From Algoriphagus antarcticus (GTDB lineage Bacteria > Bacteroidota > Bacteroidia > Cytophagales > Cyclobacteriaceae): a stretch of 64,000 nucleotides of DNA. A program made the translations under genes and the position numbers. Below the pieces are notes generated by a model, which worked only from the letters and a program-made list of their open reading frames with translations, searched no databases and was not told the origin of the DNA. The stretch covers positions 62,001 through 126,000 of the forward strand of contig NZ_MSSW01000008.1 in the NCBI RefSeq assembly GCF_002150685.1, in the 5' to 3' direction. Shown here piece by piece: positions 26,448-35,088 of the stretch (the first letter of the stretch is position 1; every line of letters starts with the position of its first letter).

Positions 26448-27196
26448 GAATATTAATTATAGAAGACGAAAAACCTGCTGCTAATCTCCTCTTAAAACTT
26501 ATAAAGAAACATTTTGGAGATGCCGAGATTTTTGGGAATTTTGACAGCATCACGACAACTATACAGTGGCTTCAAGAAAATTCAGTTCCAGATTTGATTT
26601 TTTGCGACATTCAGCTGGCAGACGGGATCAGCTTTGAAATTTTTGAAAAAGTGAAGTTATCTACCCCTATAATTTTCACTACGGCATTTGACCAATATGC
26701 AATAAAAGCATTTCAGGTAAACGCAATCGACTACCTTTTGAAACCTATTGATCCTTTGGAAATGGATAGGGCTGTGGATAAATTCAAAGCCAACCAAATT
26801 AGGTCTACAATCGAACTGGATGTATTGAAAGAATTATTATCACCAAAGAAAGTCAACTTCAAATCTAGGTTTTTGGTACGCTATGGAGAGAAAATACAGA
26901 GCTTACCGATAGAAGATATCTCCTTTTTCAGCAGTGAAGAAAGAGTCACTTTTCTACAAACTCACGAAGGGAAAAAGTATGTACTCGAAAGTACGTTAGA
27001 ACAAACTGAGGCTCAGGTAAACCCTGTCAATTTCTTTCGCCTCAATCGAAAATACCTCTGTAGTTTGGCTTCTATAGACGGAATATTTTCTTACTCAAAT
27101 AGTCGGTTGAAAGTTTCTTTGAAAAATTCCACTGACCATGATATTTTGATCAGCCGTGAAAAAGTAAGTGGTTTCAAAGACTGGCTTGATCAGTAA
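26444..27196 (+). CDS. LytTR-family response regulator
   Basis: This 250-residue protein has an N-terminal receiver domain with 'IIEDEKPAANLL' (acidic pocket), 'PDLIFCDIQLADG' (phosphoacceptor Asp) and 'YLLKPIDP' (Lys-Pro). A C-terminal LytTR DNA-binding domain follows ('FFSSEERVTFLQTHEGKKYV', 'FFRLNRKYLCSL'). It is the partner of the kinase it overlaps. LytTR regulators bind direct repeats, but no such pair was identified in this window. Confidence 0.94.
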   Translation: MRILIIEDEKPAANLLLKLIKKHFGDAEIFGNFDSITTTIQWLQENSVPDLIFCDIQLADGISFEIFEKVKLSTPIIFTTAFDQYAIKAFQVNAIDYLLKPIDPLEMDRAVDKFKANQIRSTIELDVLKELLSPKKVNFKSRFLVRYGEKIQSLPIEDISFFSSEERVTFLQTHEGKKYVLESTLEQTEAQVNPVNFFRLNRKYLCSLASIDGIFSYSNSRLKVSLKNSTDHDILISREKVSGFKDWLDQ

Positions 27197-27394
27197 TTTA
27201 GATTTACGGAATTTCCAGTGGCTTTTTGGGCAATGAATAAAGGCACATATTACGATAGGAACTCACCTGTCTAGAAAATCTCCAACTTAAGTGTCACCAG
27301 GCGCAACTAAGAAAGCTGAGCCTCGAATTTATAAAACGGCAAGTTTTTTTTGTGCCGAATTATTTAATTTACAAAACACATTCAACCCTGAACC

Positions 27395-28513
27395 ATGAGA
27401 AAGTTTACACTTCTTAGTTTTTTAGCCTTAAGTTTACTTGGAATCTCCTGCACTCCAAAATCTGAAAAACATATTCCTGTTTTCGATTTAAAAGATTTGA
27501 TCGTTGATACACTGTATTTGGAGAAGGATACGCTGACAAAGGATTTGAGGGAAAATTTCAGCTATTATAAAACTGATTCTGGTGAAGTAATAGCTACCTT
27601 TTTAAACCATCAATTGCTAGTTTATAGTTATCCGGAAGGAAAATTACTGGAAAAGAAAAAATTTGAAAAAGAAGGTCCAAATGGAATTGGCTCCTTCGTT
27701 ACTGGTGCTTATATAGGTGAAAAATCCATCTATGTACTTTCTCAGCAAAAAGAATTGATTGAGACTGACTTCAATGGTAAAGTGCTAAATAGATGGGATT
27801 TCCCAAAAGTAAGTGATGCCAGAAAATATGCAAACTATTCCACTGCAGGTTTTAACAGAGTTCGAAAATCTGAAAATGAGCTCTCATTTATAGATATACC
27901 GTACGTTTTTCTGGAAGGGTTTGAGGAATATGACAAATGGGGAATGATCTTTAATACTGAATCCCACGCTTTTTCAAATTTTAATTTCCTATATCCAAAA
28001 GTCATTGCAGAATACACAAACGATGATCAACTGGGCCTATTCAGCCATGTTTATCTTCCTGCTAACAATGAACATCTGATTAGTTTCGCCATTTCTGACT
28101 CTATAGCCGTTGTGAAAAATGGAAAGCAGACTTGGAAATGGGGAGGAACATCTGAATCACTGGAGTTTAAAAAGGGAACAACAGTACCAAGTGGAGACTA
28201 TATAGTCTACCAACCAGACCATGAAAGCAGTAAGTACAATGGGTTAGATTTTGATACCCATGCTGGAAAGATTCTACGATGGGTAAGGGTAAAGGGTCCT
28301 ACACTTGAAAATATGGATCAAGAGAGGAATCGTTTGTTGGTATTCGATAAAAATCTTAGCTCCGAAGCGGAATTAGAATTTAAATCTAAGGAAATGGGAA
28401 TGTATGGATTCAATACTCCTAAGGGATATGCTGTGAGCCTTTATACCGAGACAACTGATGATGTGACAGCATTCGCAGTGTTAGATTTTTCTAAAATCAA
28501 CGCTAAGGATTAA
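27395..28513 (+). CDS. DUF4221 family lipoprotein
   Basis: This 372-residue protein has a lipoprotein signal ('LLSFLALSLLGISC', with the lipobox Cys at about residue 19). A beta-rich body follows with repeated YWTD/kelch-like blades ('KSIYVLSQQKELIETDFNG'), consistent with a propeller. The family (DUF4221, with 6-bladed beta-propeller relatives) is abundant in Cytophagales, and its function is unknown to me. It is a single-gene unit preceded by a 198-base gap and followed by a strong terminator. Confidence 0.75.
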   Translation: MRKFTLLSFLALSLLGISCTPKSEKHIPVFDLKDLIVDTLYLEKDTLTKDLRENFSYYKTDSGEVIATFLNHQLLVYSYPEGKLLEKKKFEKEGPNGIGSFVTGAYIGEKSIYVLSQQKELIETDFNGKVLNRWDFPKVSDARKYANYSTAGFNRVRKSENELSFIDIPYVFLEGFEEYDKWGMIFNTESHAFSNFNFLYPKVIAEYTNDDQLGLFSHVYLPANNEHLISFAISDSIAVVKNGKQTWKWGGTSESLEFKKGTTVPSGDYIVYQPDHESSKYNGLDFDTHAGKILRWVRVKGPTLENMDQERNRLLVFDKNLSSEAELEFKSKEMGMYGFNTPKGYAVSLYTETTDDVTAFAVLDFSKINAKD

Positions 28514-28629
28514 TCCTAACTCAATTTTGACAGTTCTCTGGTACAAAGGCAAAGCCAATTTCTATATGCGTCCTCTGCGAGAACTTTGTGACCTCAGTGG
28601 TTAAAAAAATCCTTTCTGAAAACCCATAA

Positions 28630-28659
28630 AAAAAGCGAGACTATTCAGTCTCGCTTTTT
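28630..28659. terminator. Bidirectional terminator between DUF4221 gene and rng
   Basis: The stem is GCGAGACT (28635-28642) with AGTCTCGC (28647-28654), loop ATTC, and A and T runs of five on either side. The last codons and the TAG stop of rng lie within the hairpin. Confidence 0.88.
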
Positions 28660-30212
28660 ACATGTAGTTCGATTTCCTCTCCAGATTCATCTAAGAATCT
28701 GTATTCCGTCACGGGTAGGGAAGAATCTTTGATCAGTTTTATCCACTTATTATACTTGAAAAACCACTTAACTCTTCGGCTAATTAGGCCTGTAGTGAAG
28801 TATGCGTGCAGGTAGGGATGCAGCCCAATTTGTATTTTACTCACATTCTGGATAGTAGCAATATGATCTACGTCTTTTTCCAGCTTATCGGCTATCAGGA
28901 TAGATGCCTGAATTTTGCCGGTGCCGTTGCATGCCGGGCAAGTCTCTTTGGTCACTATATTGACCTCGGGCCTTACTCGCTGTCTGGTGATCTGCATGAG
29001 CCCAAATTTGCTCAGGGGCAAAACAGTATGCTTAGACCTGTCAAACTTTAGCTCGTTGTTCATCGCTTCGTAGATGGCTTTCTTATTGTCGGCCTTCTTC
29101 ATATCGATAAAATCGATAACGATGATTCCTCCCATATCCCGGAGGCGGAGCTGTCTGGCAATTTCTTTAGCGGCGACCAGATTGGTTTTCAATGCCGTTG
29201 ATTCCTGGTCACTTTCCTGGTTGGACTTATTACCACTGTTCACATCAATGACGTGCAGGGCTTCTGTATGCTCGATGATCACATACCCTCCTTGCGGAAG
29301 GCTGACCGTCTGTCCAAACAGGCTTTTGATCTGCTTTTCTATTCCAAAACTTTCAAATAGCTTGGCTTTACCGTTGTAAAGCTTGACAATTTTTTCTTTT
29401 TCAGGAGCTATATTCCTGATGTAGGATCTGATCTGATCGTAAGTAGATTCTTCTTCTACGGTGATTGCGTCGAATGATTCGTTGAGCAGGTCTCTCACAA
29501 GTGAGGAGGCCATACTCATCTCTCCGATAATTTTGTCGCGACTCTTGGCTTTCATCAATTTGCCCATGCCCTCTTCCCAACTAGTGAGAAGATTGCGAAG
29601 GTCTTTATCTAAGTCACTAACGGACTGACCTTCTGCCACTGTCCGGATAATTACTCCGAAATTGGCTGGTTTTATAGAATTGATGAGTCTCAGGAGACGT
29701 CTTCTTTCCTCGTTGCTTCTGATCTTCTTGGATACGTTGACCGAATCCGAAAAAGGGACTAATACGAGGTAGCGACCTGGCAGAGAGAGCTCACAGGATA
29801 GTCGAGGCCCCTTCGTAGAGATGGGTTCTTTGACGATCTGAACTAAAATCTGTTGATTTTTCGATAGCGGATTGGAGATTTTTCCAATCTTGTCGATTTC
29901 AGGTTCGTTTTCAAAACCCTTCAAATTGTAATTGCCGTAGTTGTTGTTGCGCACCATTTTGGTGAACTTCGTCAGGCTGTTGAAATTTGCCCCGAGGTCC
30001 TGGTAATGAAGAAAGGCGTCTTTCTCATAACCTACGTCAATGAAAGCTGCATTGAGCCCATTAACGATTTTGCGGACCGTACCGAGATAAATATCTCCAA
30101 CTTTGAACCCATTGTCCATTCCTTCGGAATGCAACTCAACCAGGCTTTTGTCTTGAAGGAGGGCAATTCGACTTCCGTTTTGAGCAGAATCGATTAACAA
30201 TTCCGTACTCAA
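28641..30212 (-). CDS. rng: Ribonuclease G/E family endoribonuclease
   Basis: This 523-residue enzyme acts in rRNA maturation and mRNA turnover. It has an S1 domain near the N-terminus ('GDIYLGTVRKIVNGLNAAFI', 'VGYEKDAFLHYQDLG'), the RNase E/G catalytic core with 'LHVIDVNSG' and 'IIVIDFIDM' (the two metal-binding Asp), and the zinc-link cysteines in 'CPACNGTGK'. The start appears to be TTG (30212), since the frame is closed by a TAA four codons earlier. The tiny AURKAIP1-like gene follows 60 bases upstream on the same strand, an arrangement usual in this phylum. Confidence 0.95.
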   Translation of the reverse strand: MSTELLIDSAQNGSRIALLQDKSLVELHSEGMDNGFKVGDIYLGTVRKIVNGLNAAFIDVGYEKDAFLHYQDLGANFNSLTKFTKMVRNNNYGNYNLKGFENEPEIDKIGKISNPLSKNQQILVQIVKEPISTKGPRLSCELSLPGRYLVLVPFSDSVNVSKKIRSNEERRRLLRLINSIKPANFGVIIRTVAEGQSVSDLDKDLRNLLTSWEEGMGKLMKAKSRDKIIGEMSMASSLVRDLLNESFDAITVEEESTYDQIRSYIRNIAPEKEKIVKLYNGKAKLFESFGIEKQIKSLFGQTVSLPQGGYVIIEHTEALHVIDVNSGNKSNQESDQESTALKTNLVAAKEIARQLRLRDMGGIIVIDFIDMKKADNKKAIYEAMNNELKFDRSKHTVLPLSKFGLMQITRQRVRPEVNIVTKETCPACNGTGKIQASILIADKLEKDVDHIATIQNVSKIQIGLHPYLHAYFTTGLISRRVKWFFKYNKWIKLIKDSSLPVTEYRFLDESGEEIELHVKSETE

Positions 30213-30272
30213 AATTTCATCTTATTATTATGTAAATGAACGTTTACTCAAATGACAATAAGAAGAAGTGTA

Positions 30273-30362
30273 TTACTTCTTCTTATGTCTGTTTTTTCTT
30301 AGTCTCTTCTTACGCTTGTGCGTAGCGATCTTATGTCTTTTTCTTTTCTTTCCGCAAGGCAT
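30273..30362 (-). CDS. AURKAIP1/COX24-type small basic protein (29 residues)
   Basis: This 29-codon gene is below the usual length cut-off. The product starts 'MPCGKKRKRHKIATHKRKK' and ends in a run of Arg, His and Lys. Peptides of this kind are annotated across Bacteroidota as AURKAIP1/COX24-domain proteins, related to the mitochondrial ribosomal protein mS38, so a ribosome-associated role is plausible. It lies between the TPR gene and rng on the same strand, its normal neighbourhood. The start is a clear ATG at 30362. Confidence 0.85.
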   Translation of the reverse strand: MPCGKKRKRHKIATHKRKKRLRKNRHKKK

Positions 30363-30393
30363 AGTCTTTGGATTTAGTAGTGATACAAATAAA

Positions 30394-31221
30394 TTATAGC
30401 TTGTCGAGATAGCTTTCGATGCTTCCTAGGATTACTTCGTCTTCGGTCATCGTTTGTACTTTCTCAAACTGGGCTTTCGCTTTGTTGTTTTGTTTGGCTT
30501 CGAAATAGCTTACGGCTAGATAAAACTGCCCCTGAAAATTATCCGGGTGATATTGGATCAATTCTTCAAATCGCTCAGTGGCACGCTTATACTGACCTGA
30601 TTGCATAGATAGCAAACCCATATTGAATAGCCCATCCTCATTTTGGGGATCCTGCTCTAAGATTTCTCTTAGCATTGTGATTCCTTGCATTGGGTTGGAC
30701 GAGGACACATAAGTCATCGCTACCTTGGTTTTCAAATCCAAACGGGTGGGATCCTTATCCAACACCTGGTTCAAATACTTTCGGGTCTGCTCGGCAGTGT
30801 AAGTTACTTTCTCTGGATCTAGCGCAAAGCTGAATGCTTCATAATAAGCTTTTCCTGCTTTCTCTGCCAGTTCCATGTCTGATTGCTGATCTGCCGCCAA
30901 ACTAAGATAATATCCTGCACTATCGTATTTCCCAAGTTCCTGATAGATCGCGGCAATTTCTTCTGTGGAAGATTTCGACTCTTCGTTCGAAGAATTCTCA
31001 GCGATCTGAAGCTTCAGCGTATTTATCTGTAGCCTCTGGTCAGGACTTAACTCAGCCTCATGCATCTCTACCGGATCAGTGGAAGAAGTGACAGCAGATT
31101 TATTTTCCTGAGAAACTGCATCTGCCTTATTTTCATTGTCCACGACCACAGTAGGAAGGACATACAATCCTCCGATTGCGATGATCCCCAGTGCTATGAG
31201 TATGAGTTGAGATCTTTTCAT
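30394..31221 (-). CDS. TPR-repeat protein, membrane anchored
   Basis: This 275-residue protein has an N-terminal hydrophobic segment ('LILIALGIIAIGGLYVLPTVVV' region) that may be a signal anchor. A low-complexity polar linker follows, then about four tetratricopeptide repeats ('EEIAAIYQELGKYDSAGYYL', 'DGLFNMGLLSMQSGQYKRAT', 'QGQFYLAVSYFEAKQNNKAK'). TPRs mediate protein contacts, and the partner is unknown. It follows the HU gene after 18 bases in the same direction. Confidence 0.8.
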   Translation of the reverse strand: MKRSQLILIALGIIAIGGLYVLPTVVVDNENKADAVSQENKSAVTSSTDPVEMHEAELSPDQRLQINTLKLQIAENSSNEESKSSTEEIAAIYQELGKYDSAGYYLSLAADQQSDMELAEKAGKAYYEAFSFALDPEKVTYTAEQTRKYLNQVLDKDPTRLDLKTKVAMTYVSSSNPMQGITMLREILEQDPQNEDGLFNMGLLSMQSGQYKRATERFEELIQYHPDNFQGQFYLAVSYFEAKQNNKAKAQFEKVQTMTEDEVILGSIESYLDKL

Positions 31222-31239
31222 GTCAAAAACTCTTCAGAC

Positions 31240-31548
31240 TTAGTCTTGTGGAGCTAGTTCCTTGATTTTTTTGCTGTTTTTGATCTTCTCCACAAATACC
31301 TTAGATGGCTTGAAAGCCGGTATGTAGTGTTCGTCGATCACGATCGCTGTGTTTTTGGAGATGTTTCGGGCGATTTTTTTAGCTCTCTTCTTATTGATGA
31401 AGCTACCAAATCCTCTCACGTAGATATTGTCTCCGTCGGCCATTGAATCCTTCACTACTTTGAAGAATGCCTCAATGGCTTGTGTAACATCATCCTTTTG
31501 GATGCCTGTTTTGTCCGAAATCTTAGTGATTACTTCTGCTTTAGTCAC
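31240..31548 (-). CDS. HU family DNA-binding protein
   Basis: This 102-residue histone-like protein bends and compacts DNA as a dimer. The HU signature is visible: 'MTKAEVITKISDKTGIQKDD', 'IEAFFKVVKDSM' and 'GFGSFINKKRAKKIARNI'. The start is GTG at 31548. Divergently transcribed from mutY, with a 145-base gap that must contain both promoters. Confidence 0.94.
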   Translation of the reverse strand: MTKAEVITKISDKTGIQKDDVTQAIEAFFKVVKDSMADGDNIYVRGFGSFINKKRAKKIARNISKNTAIVIDEHYIPAFKPSKVFVEKIKNSKKIKELAPQD

Positions 31549-31693
31549 TGTAATATTAATTTAGAAATTACGAAATAAGCTTAACGACCTATTAACCAAG
31601 TGTTTTTGGGACTGCAAATGTAAGACAACCATTGTAATTAAAAAACTTATTCATAAAAATTAGCGTGATTTGTATGATAGATTTTAATTGACC

Positions 31694-32767
31694 ATGGAAC
31701 GCAAAACCTCTGAATATCAGGCTTTTTCACATCAAATACTAACTTGGTATCGAGAAAATCCAAGAGATTTACCATGGAGAGGAATACATGATCCATACAA
31801 AATTTGGCTGTCAGAGATCATTCTTCAGCAGACTCGTGTAGCTCAGGGGTTACCCTATTATTATGCTTTTGTGCAGACTTATCCTACCGTAAGAGATCTA
31901 GCTCTAGCACCGGAAGAAGAAGTCCTAAGACTGTGGCAAGGTCTGGGCTATTATAGCCGGGCTAGGAATCTTCATGCTTGTGCAAAAAGTATCTGGTTTG
32001 ATATGGGAGGTGAATTCCCAAAGACTTACGCAGAACTCCTCAAACTAAAAGGAGTCGGCAGCTACACCGCATCGGCTATTGCAAGTTTTGCATATGGTGA
32101 AGTCAAAGCTGTGGTGGATGGCAATGTATTCCGCGTGCTGGCACGCTACTTTGGGATTGAGACTGACATCGCAAGCTCGAAAGCAAAGAAAGAATTTGAG
32201 GCGCTAGCCAATCAAATTATCCCAAAAGACCAACCCGGCGAGTTCAATCAAGCCATCATGGATTTTGGAGCAAGACTTTGCACACCCAAAAATCCAGACT
32301 GTGAAGCTTGCCCTTTGAAGGGTTCTTGTTTCGCGTTACTACATAATATGGTGTCGGATCTCCCTGTAAAGATTAATAAGGTAAAAGTTAGAGAGCGGAA
32401 TTTCCATTATTACGTCATTAAGTGTGGGGAAAAGTGGGTTTGGAAAAAGCGAACTTCTGGAGATATTTGGGAAGGGCTTTTCGATTTTCCGCAGATAGAG
32501 TCACTCCCCAACCAAAAAACCGAATCACTTGAAATTCCTCAAGGAGTATCATTTCAGCATCAGATTCACCAAAAAAAATACCGACACATTTTGTCACACC
32601 AAAGATTAAATGCAATCTTTTCTAAAGTAGTAATTGCTGAAGAAGACCTGTCAAATCTTGAAAATTGGTGTGAGAAAGAAGGTTTTATGCTGGTAGAAGA
32701 AGATAAAATCGAATATTTGGCAAAGCCAAAGTTGATTGTAAACTTTTTGAACGATCAAGGTATTTGA
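31694..32767 (+). CDS. mutY: A/G-specific adenine glycosylase MutY
   Basis: This 357-residue repair enzyme removes adenine mispaired with 8-oxoguanine. The catalytic glutamate is in 'LSEIILQQTRV', the helix-hairpin-helix is 'LKGVGSYTASAIASFAYG', the catalytic Asp is in 'VVDGNVFRVL', and the iron-sulphur cysteines are in 'CTPKNPDCEACPLKGSC'. A C-terminal NUDIX-like 8-oxoG recognition domain follows. The ATG at 31694 is preferred over an in-frame TTG two codons earlier. ssb follows after 45 bases. Confidence 0.95.
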   Translation: MERKTSEYQAFSHQILTWYRENPRDLPWRGIHDPYKIWLSEIILQQTRVAQGLPYYYAFVQTYPTVRDLALAPEEEVLRLWQGLGYYSRARNLHACAKSIWFDMGGEFPKTYAELLKLKGVGSYTASAIASFAYGEVKAVVDGNVFRVLARYFGIETDIASSKAKKEFEALANQIIPKDQPGEFNQAIMDFGARLCTPKNPDCEACPLKGSCFALLHNMVSDLPVKINKVKVRERNFHYYVIKCGEKWVWKKRTSGDIWEGLFDFPQIESLPNQKTESLEIPQGVSFQHQIHQKKYRHILSHQRLNAIFSKVVIAEEDLSNLENWCEKEGFMLVEEDKIEYLAKPKLIVNFLNDQGI

Positions 32768-32812
32768 GTACCTTCAAGTAATAGACTTTTTCAAACATAA
32801 ATTAAATAAACT

Positions 32813-33274
32813 ATGGCAGGAGTAAATAAAGTAATCCTATTAGGCAATTTGGGCGCTGATCCCGAAGTGAAATATCTGGAAGGAGATAATGTGGTGGCAA
32901 AACTTCGGCTTGCTACGACTGAATCCTACAAAGACAAAACGGGTAATCGGGTGGAGCAAACGGAGTGGCACGATTTGGAAATATGGGGAGCACTAGCCAA
33001 AGTTGCTGAGCAATATCTAAGAAAGGGCTCTCAACTCTATGCTGAAGGGAAAATCAAAACTGATAGTTGGCAAGATGAACAGGGTCAAAATAGATATCGC
33101 ACAAAGATCCGAGTACTCAGCTTTACCATGCTTGGAGGAAAACCAGATGGCAACGATAACCAAGCCTCACCTCAGCAATCCACCCAACAAAGACCAGCAT
33201 CGGCGGCGCCGACATCCGCGCCCAAAGCGCAAGAAATGGTTTCAGATACAGAAGATGACGATCTGCCATTTTAA
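32813..33274 (+). CDS. ssb: Single-stranded DNA-binding protein
   Basis: This 153-residue protein has the OB fold of SSB ('NKVILLGNLGADPEVKYLEG', 'WHDLEIWGALAKVAEQYLRK'). A disordered Gln/Pro/Ala linker follows, ending in the acidic tip 'DTEDDDLPF' that recruits partner proteins. It lies between mutY and gldE, the standard Bacteroidota order. A terminator follows. Confidence 0.96.
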   Translation: MAGVNKVILLGNLGADPEVKYLEGDNVVAKLRLATTESYKDKTGNRVEQTEWHDLEIWGALAKVAEQYLRKGSQLYAEGKIKTDSWQDEQGQNRYRTKIRVLSFTMLGGKPDGNDNQASPQQSTQQRPASAAPTSAPKAQEMVSDTEDDDLPF

Positions 33275-33281
33275 TAATCCT

Positions 33282-33314
33282 TTCCCCTGGAAGCTATTTT
33301 CAGGGGAATTTTTT
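33282..33314 (+). terminator. Rho-independent terminator after ssb
   Basis: The arms TTCCCCTG (33282-33289) and CAGGGGAA (33301-33308) are followed by six T residues. gldE starts only 31 bases later, so the hairpin may attenuate rather than fully stop transcription into it. Confidence 0.8.
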
Positions 33315-33344
33315 AATTTTGCATTAACCTTTGCGGTTTAATAC

Positions 33345-34694
33345 ATGGACGATCCCTACCCGAGTTACCATTTACTCGCTCAGATTAGCTCACCTTCGGT
33401 AAGTTATCTGATTTTAAATGGGTTGCTTTTTATATTACTATTAATAGGCTCTGCCCTTGTTTCTGGTTCTGAGGTAGCATTTTTCTCTCTAACCAATGAA
33501 GATTTGGGGAATATCGAAGAAGATAACACTCCACGCGGCAAAAAAGTAATTGGCTTAGTAGAGTCTCCCAAAAACCTTCTCAGCACTATCCTCATTCTAA
33601 ATAACCTGATCAATATTGGGATAGTGACGCTCACCACTTTTGTGGCATGGTCTATTTTTGGACAAAATGCCACAGGAATAATTATTATTCTAGTACAAAC
33701 AATTGGGGTGACATTCGCAATCGTATTTTTTGGGGAGATCGTCCCAAAGGTCTATGCTAACAAAGCAAAAGTGGAGTTCAGCCTGATCATGGCTCCTACC
33801 ATTACATTTTTCTCCACTATTTTAAGACCTTTTTCCATGTTTTTGATGGCTTTTAGCAATGTGCTGGAAAAGCGAATCGAAAAGAAAGGCTATTCACTTT
33901 CGGTAAATGAGTTAAATCAAGCGTTGGAATTGAGTACAGAGGATGCTCCAAATGAAGAGCGTGAGATTCTACGAGGAATAGTAAACTTCGGCACACTGAC
34001 TGTGAAGCAAGTGATGCAAAGTCGAATGGACATCACTGCCATAGATATGGACATGGATTTCCATGAATTGATGGACAAAATCAATAAAAGCGGCTATTCT
34101 AGAATCCCTGTCTATGAGGAAACTATTGACAACATTCAGGGCATACTTTACATCAAAGATCTTCTTCCATTCATTGAGCGAGATGAAGATTTCGGCTGGA
34201 ATGAATTGATTCGCAAGAGTTTCTTTGTACCCGAAAACAAAAAAGTGGACACCTTATTGAAAGACTTCCAATTAAAACGCGTGCACATGGCAATCGTAGT
34301 GGATGAATATGGTGGAACTTCCGGGTTGGTCACGTTGGAGGATTTGATCGAAGAGATCATTGGGGAAATCAACGATGAGTTTGACGATCACGACGACATT
34401 TTCTTCCAAGAACTAGACCCTGCTACGTTTATCTTTGAAGGAAAAGTCTCTCTGAATGATTTCTGCAAAAAGTTAGATTTAGACTCACAGGTGTTTGAAG
34501 ATGTGAAGGGCGAAAGCGAATCTCTGGGCGGCTTGCTACTGGAGCTTAATTCGAAATTGCCGAAGAATGGTACTAAGATCAAATTTGAAGATTTTGAATT
34601 TACAATTCTGGCAGTGGACGCCCGGAAAATCAAAAAAGTGAAGGTTCATATCAATTCCTTGGACAAGGATATCTTTGGCCCTCATACCGATTGA
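33345..34694 (+). CDS. gldE: GldE-type CNNM/CBS-domain transporter family protein
   Basis: This 449-residue membrane protein has three or four N-terminal helices in a CNNM/DUF21 domain ('GSEVAFFSLTNEDL', 'IVFFGEIVPKVYANK'). Two CBS domains follow ('VMQSRMDITAIDMDMDFHEL', 'KRVHMAIVVDEYGGTSGLV') and a C-terminal CorC/HlyC domain ('EFEDFTIL'-like end). In gliding Bacteroidota it is called GldE because of its link to gldD, and its likely biochemical role is ion transport. Here the usual next gene, gldD, is not present. A gap and gltB follow instead. Confidence 0.9.
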   Translation: MDDPYPSYHLLAQISSPSVSYLILNGLLFILLLIGSALVSGSEVAFFSLTNEDLGNIEEDNTPRGKKVIGLVESPKNLLSTILILNNLINIGIVTLTTFVAWSIFGQNATGIIIILVQTIGVTFAIVFFGEIVPKVYANKAKVEFSLIMAPTITFFSTILRPFSMFLMAFSNVLEKRIEKKGYSLSVNELNQALELSTEDAPNEEREILRGIVNFGTLTVKQVMQSRMDITAIDMDMDFHELMDKINKSGYSRIPVYEETIDNIQGILYIKDLLPFIERDEDFGWNELIRKSFFVPENKKVDTLLKDFQLKRVHMAIVVDEYGGTSGLVTLEDLIEEIIGEINDEFDDHDDIFFQELDPATFIFEGKVSLNDFCKKLDLDSQVFEDVKGESESLGGLLLELNSKLPKNGTKIKFEDFEFTILAVDARKIKKVKVHINSLDKDIFGPHTD

Positions 34695-35088
34695 AAAATA
34701 ACAATTCACAATATTTTTAGTTTTTCCCATTTTCCCGAATAATATTCTTCACTCGTGTGGATAAACGCTGATTCGAAGAATCTTAAACAAAATTCACGAA
34801 AAATAATTTTATTTTTTTTTGATAGAATTTTCGAGAGCCCGAAAATCAGATATTTTGCACATTTTTTTTGATATTTAAATAGAAAAGCACCCTATTTATT
34901 CAAATACTGCTACAATTTATATTAGGTAGTTCTATTTTTTACACCAAAAAGTTAATTGCCAAAATATTAAAAAACTTAAAATCCATAAAAAATAAGGCAC
35001 TAAAGCAGCCGTTTTGTTGCCGTAATTTTAATAGGACGATTTTTTTCTGTAATTTTTGGAAATTTTGAACCTAATAAATTCTATAATA
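34695..35088. other. 394-base AT-rich leader before gltB
   Basis: No gene and no gldD remnant were found. The region contains many runs of A and T (for instance at 34802-34818) and must hold the gltB promoter. I see no riboswitch-like pairing. Confidence 0.4.
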
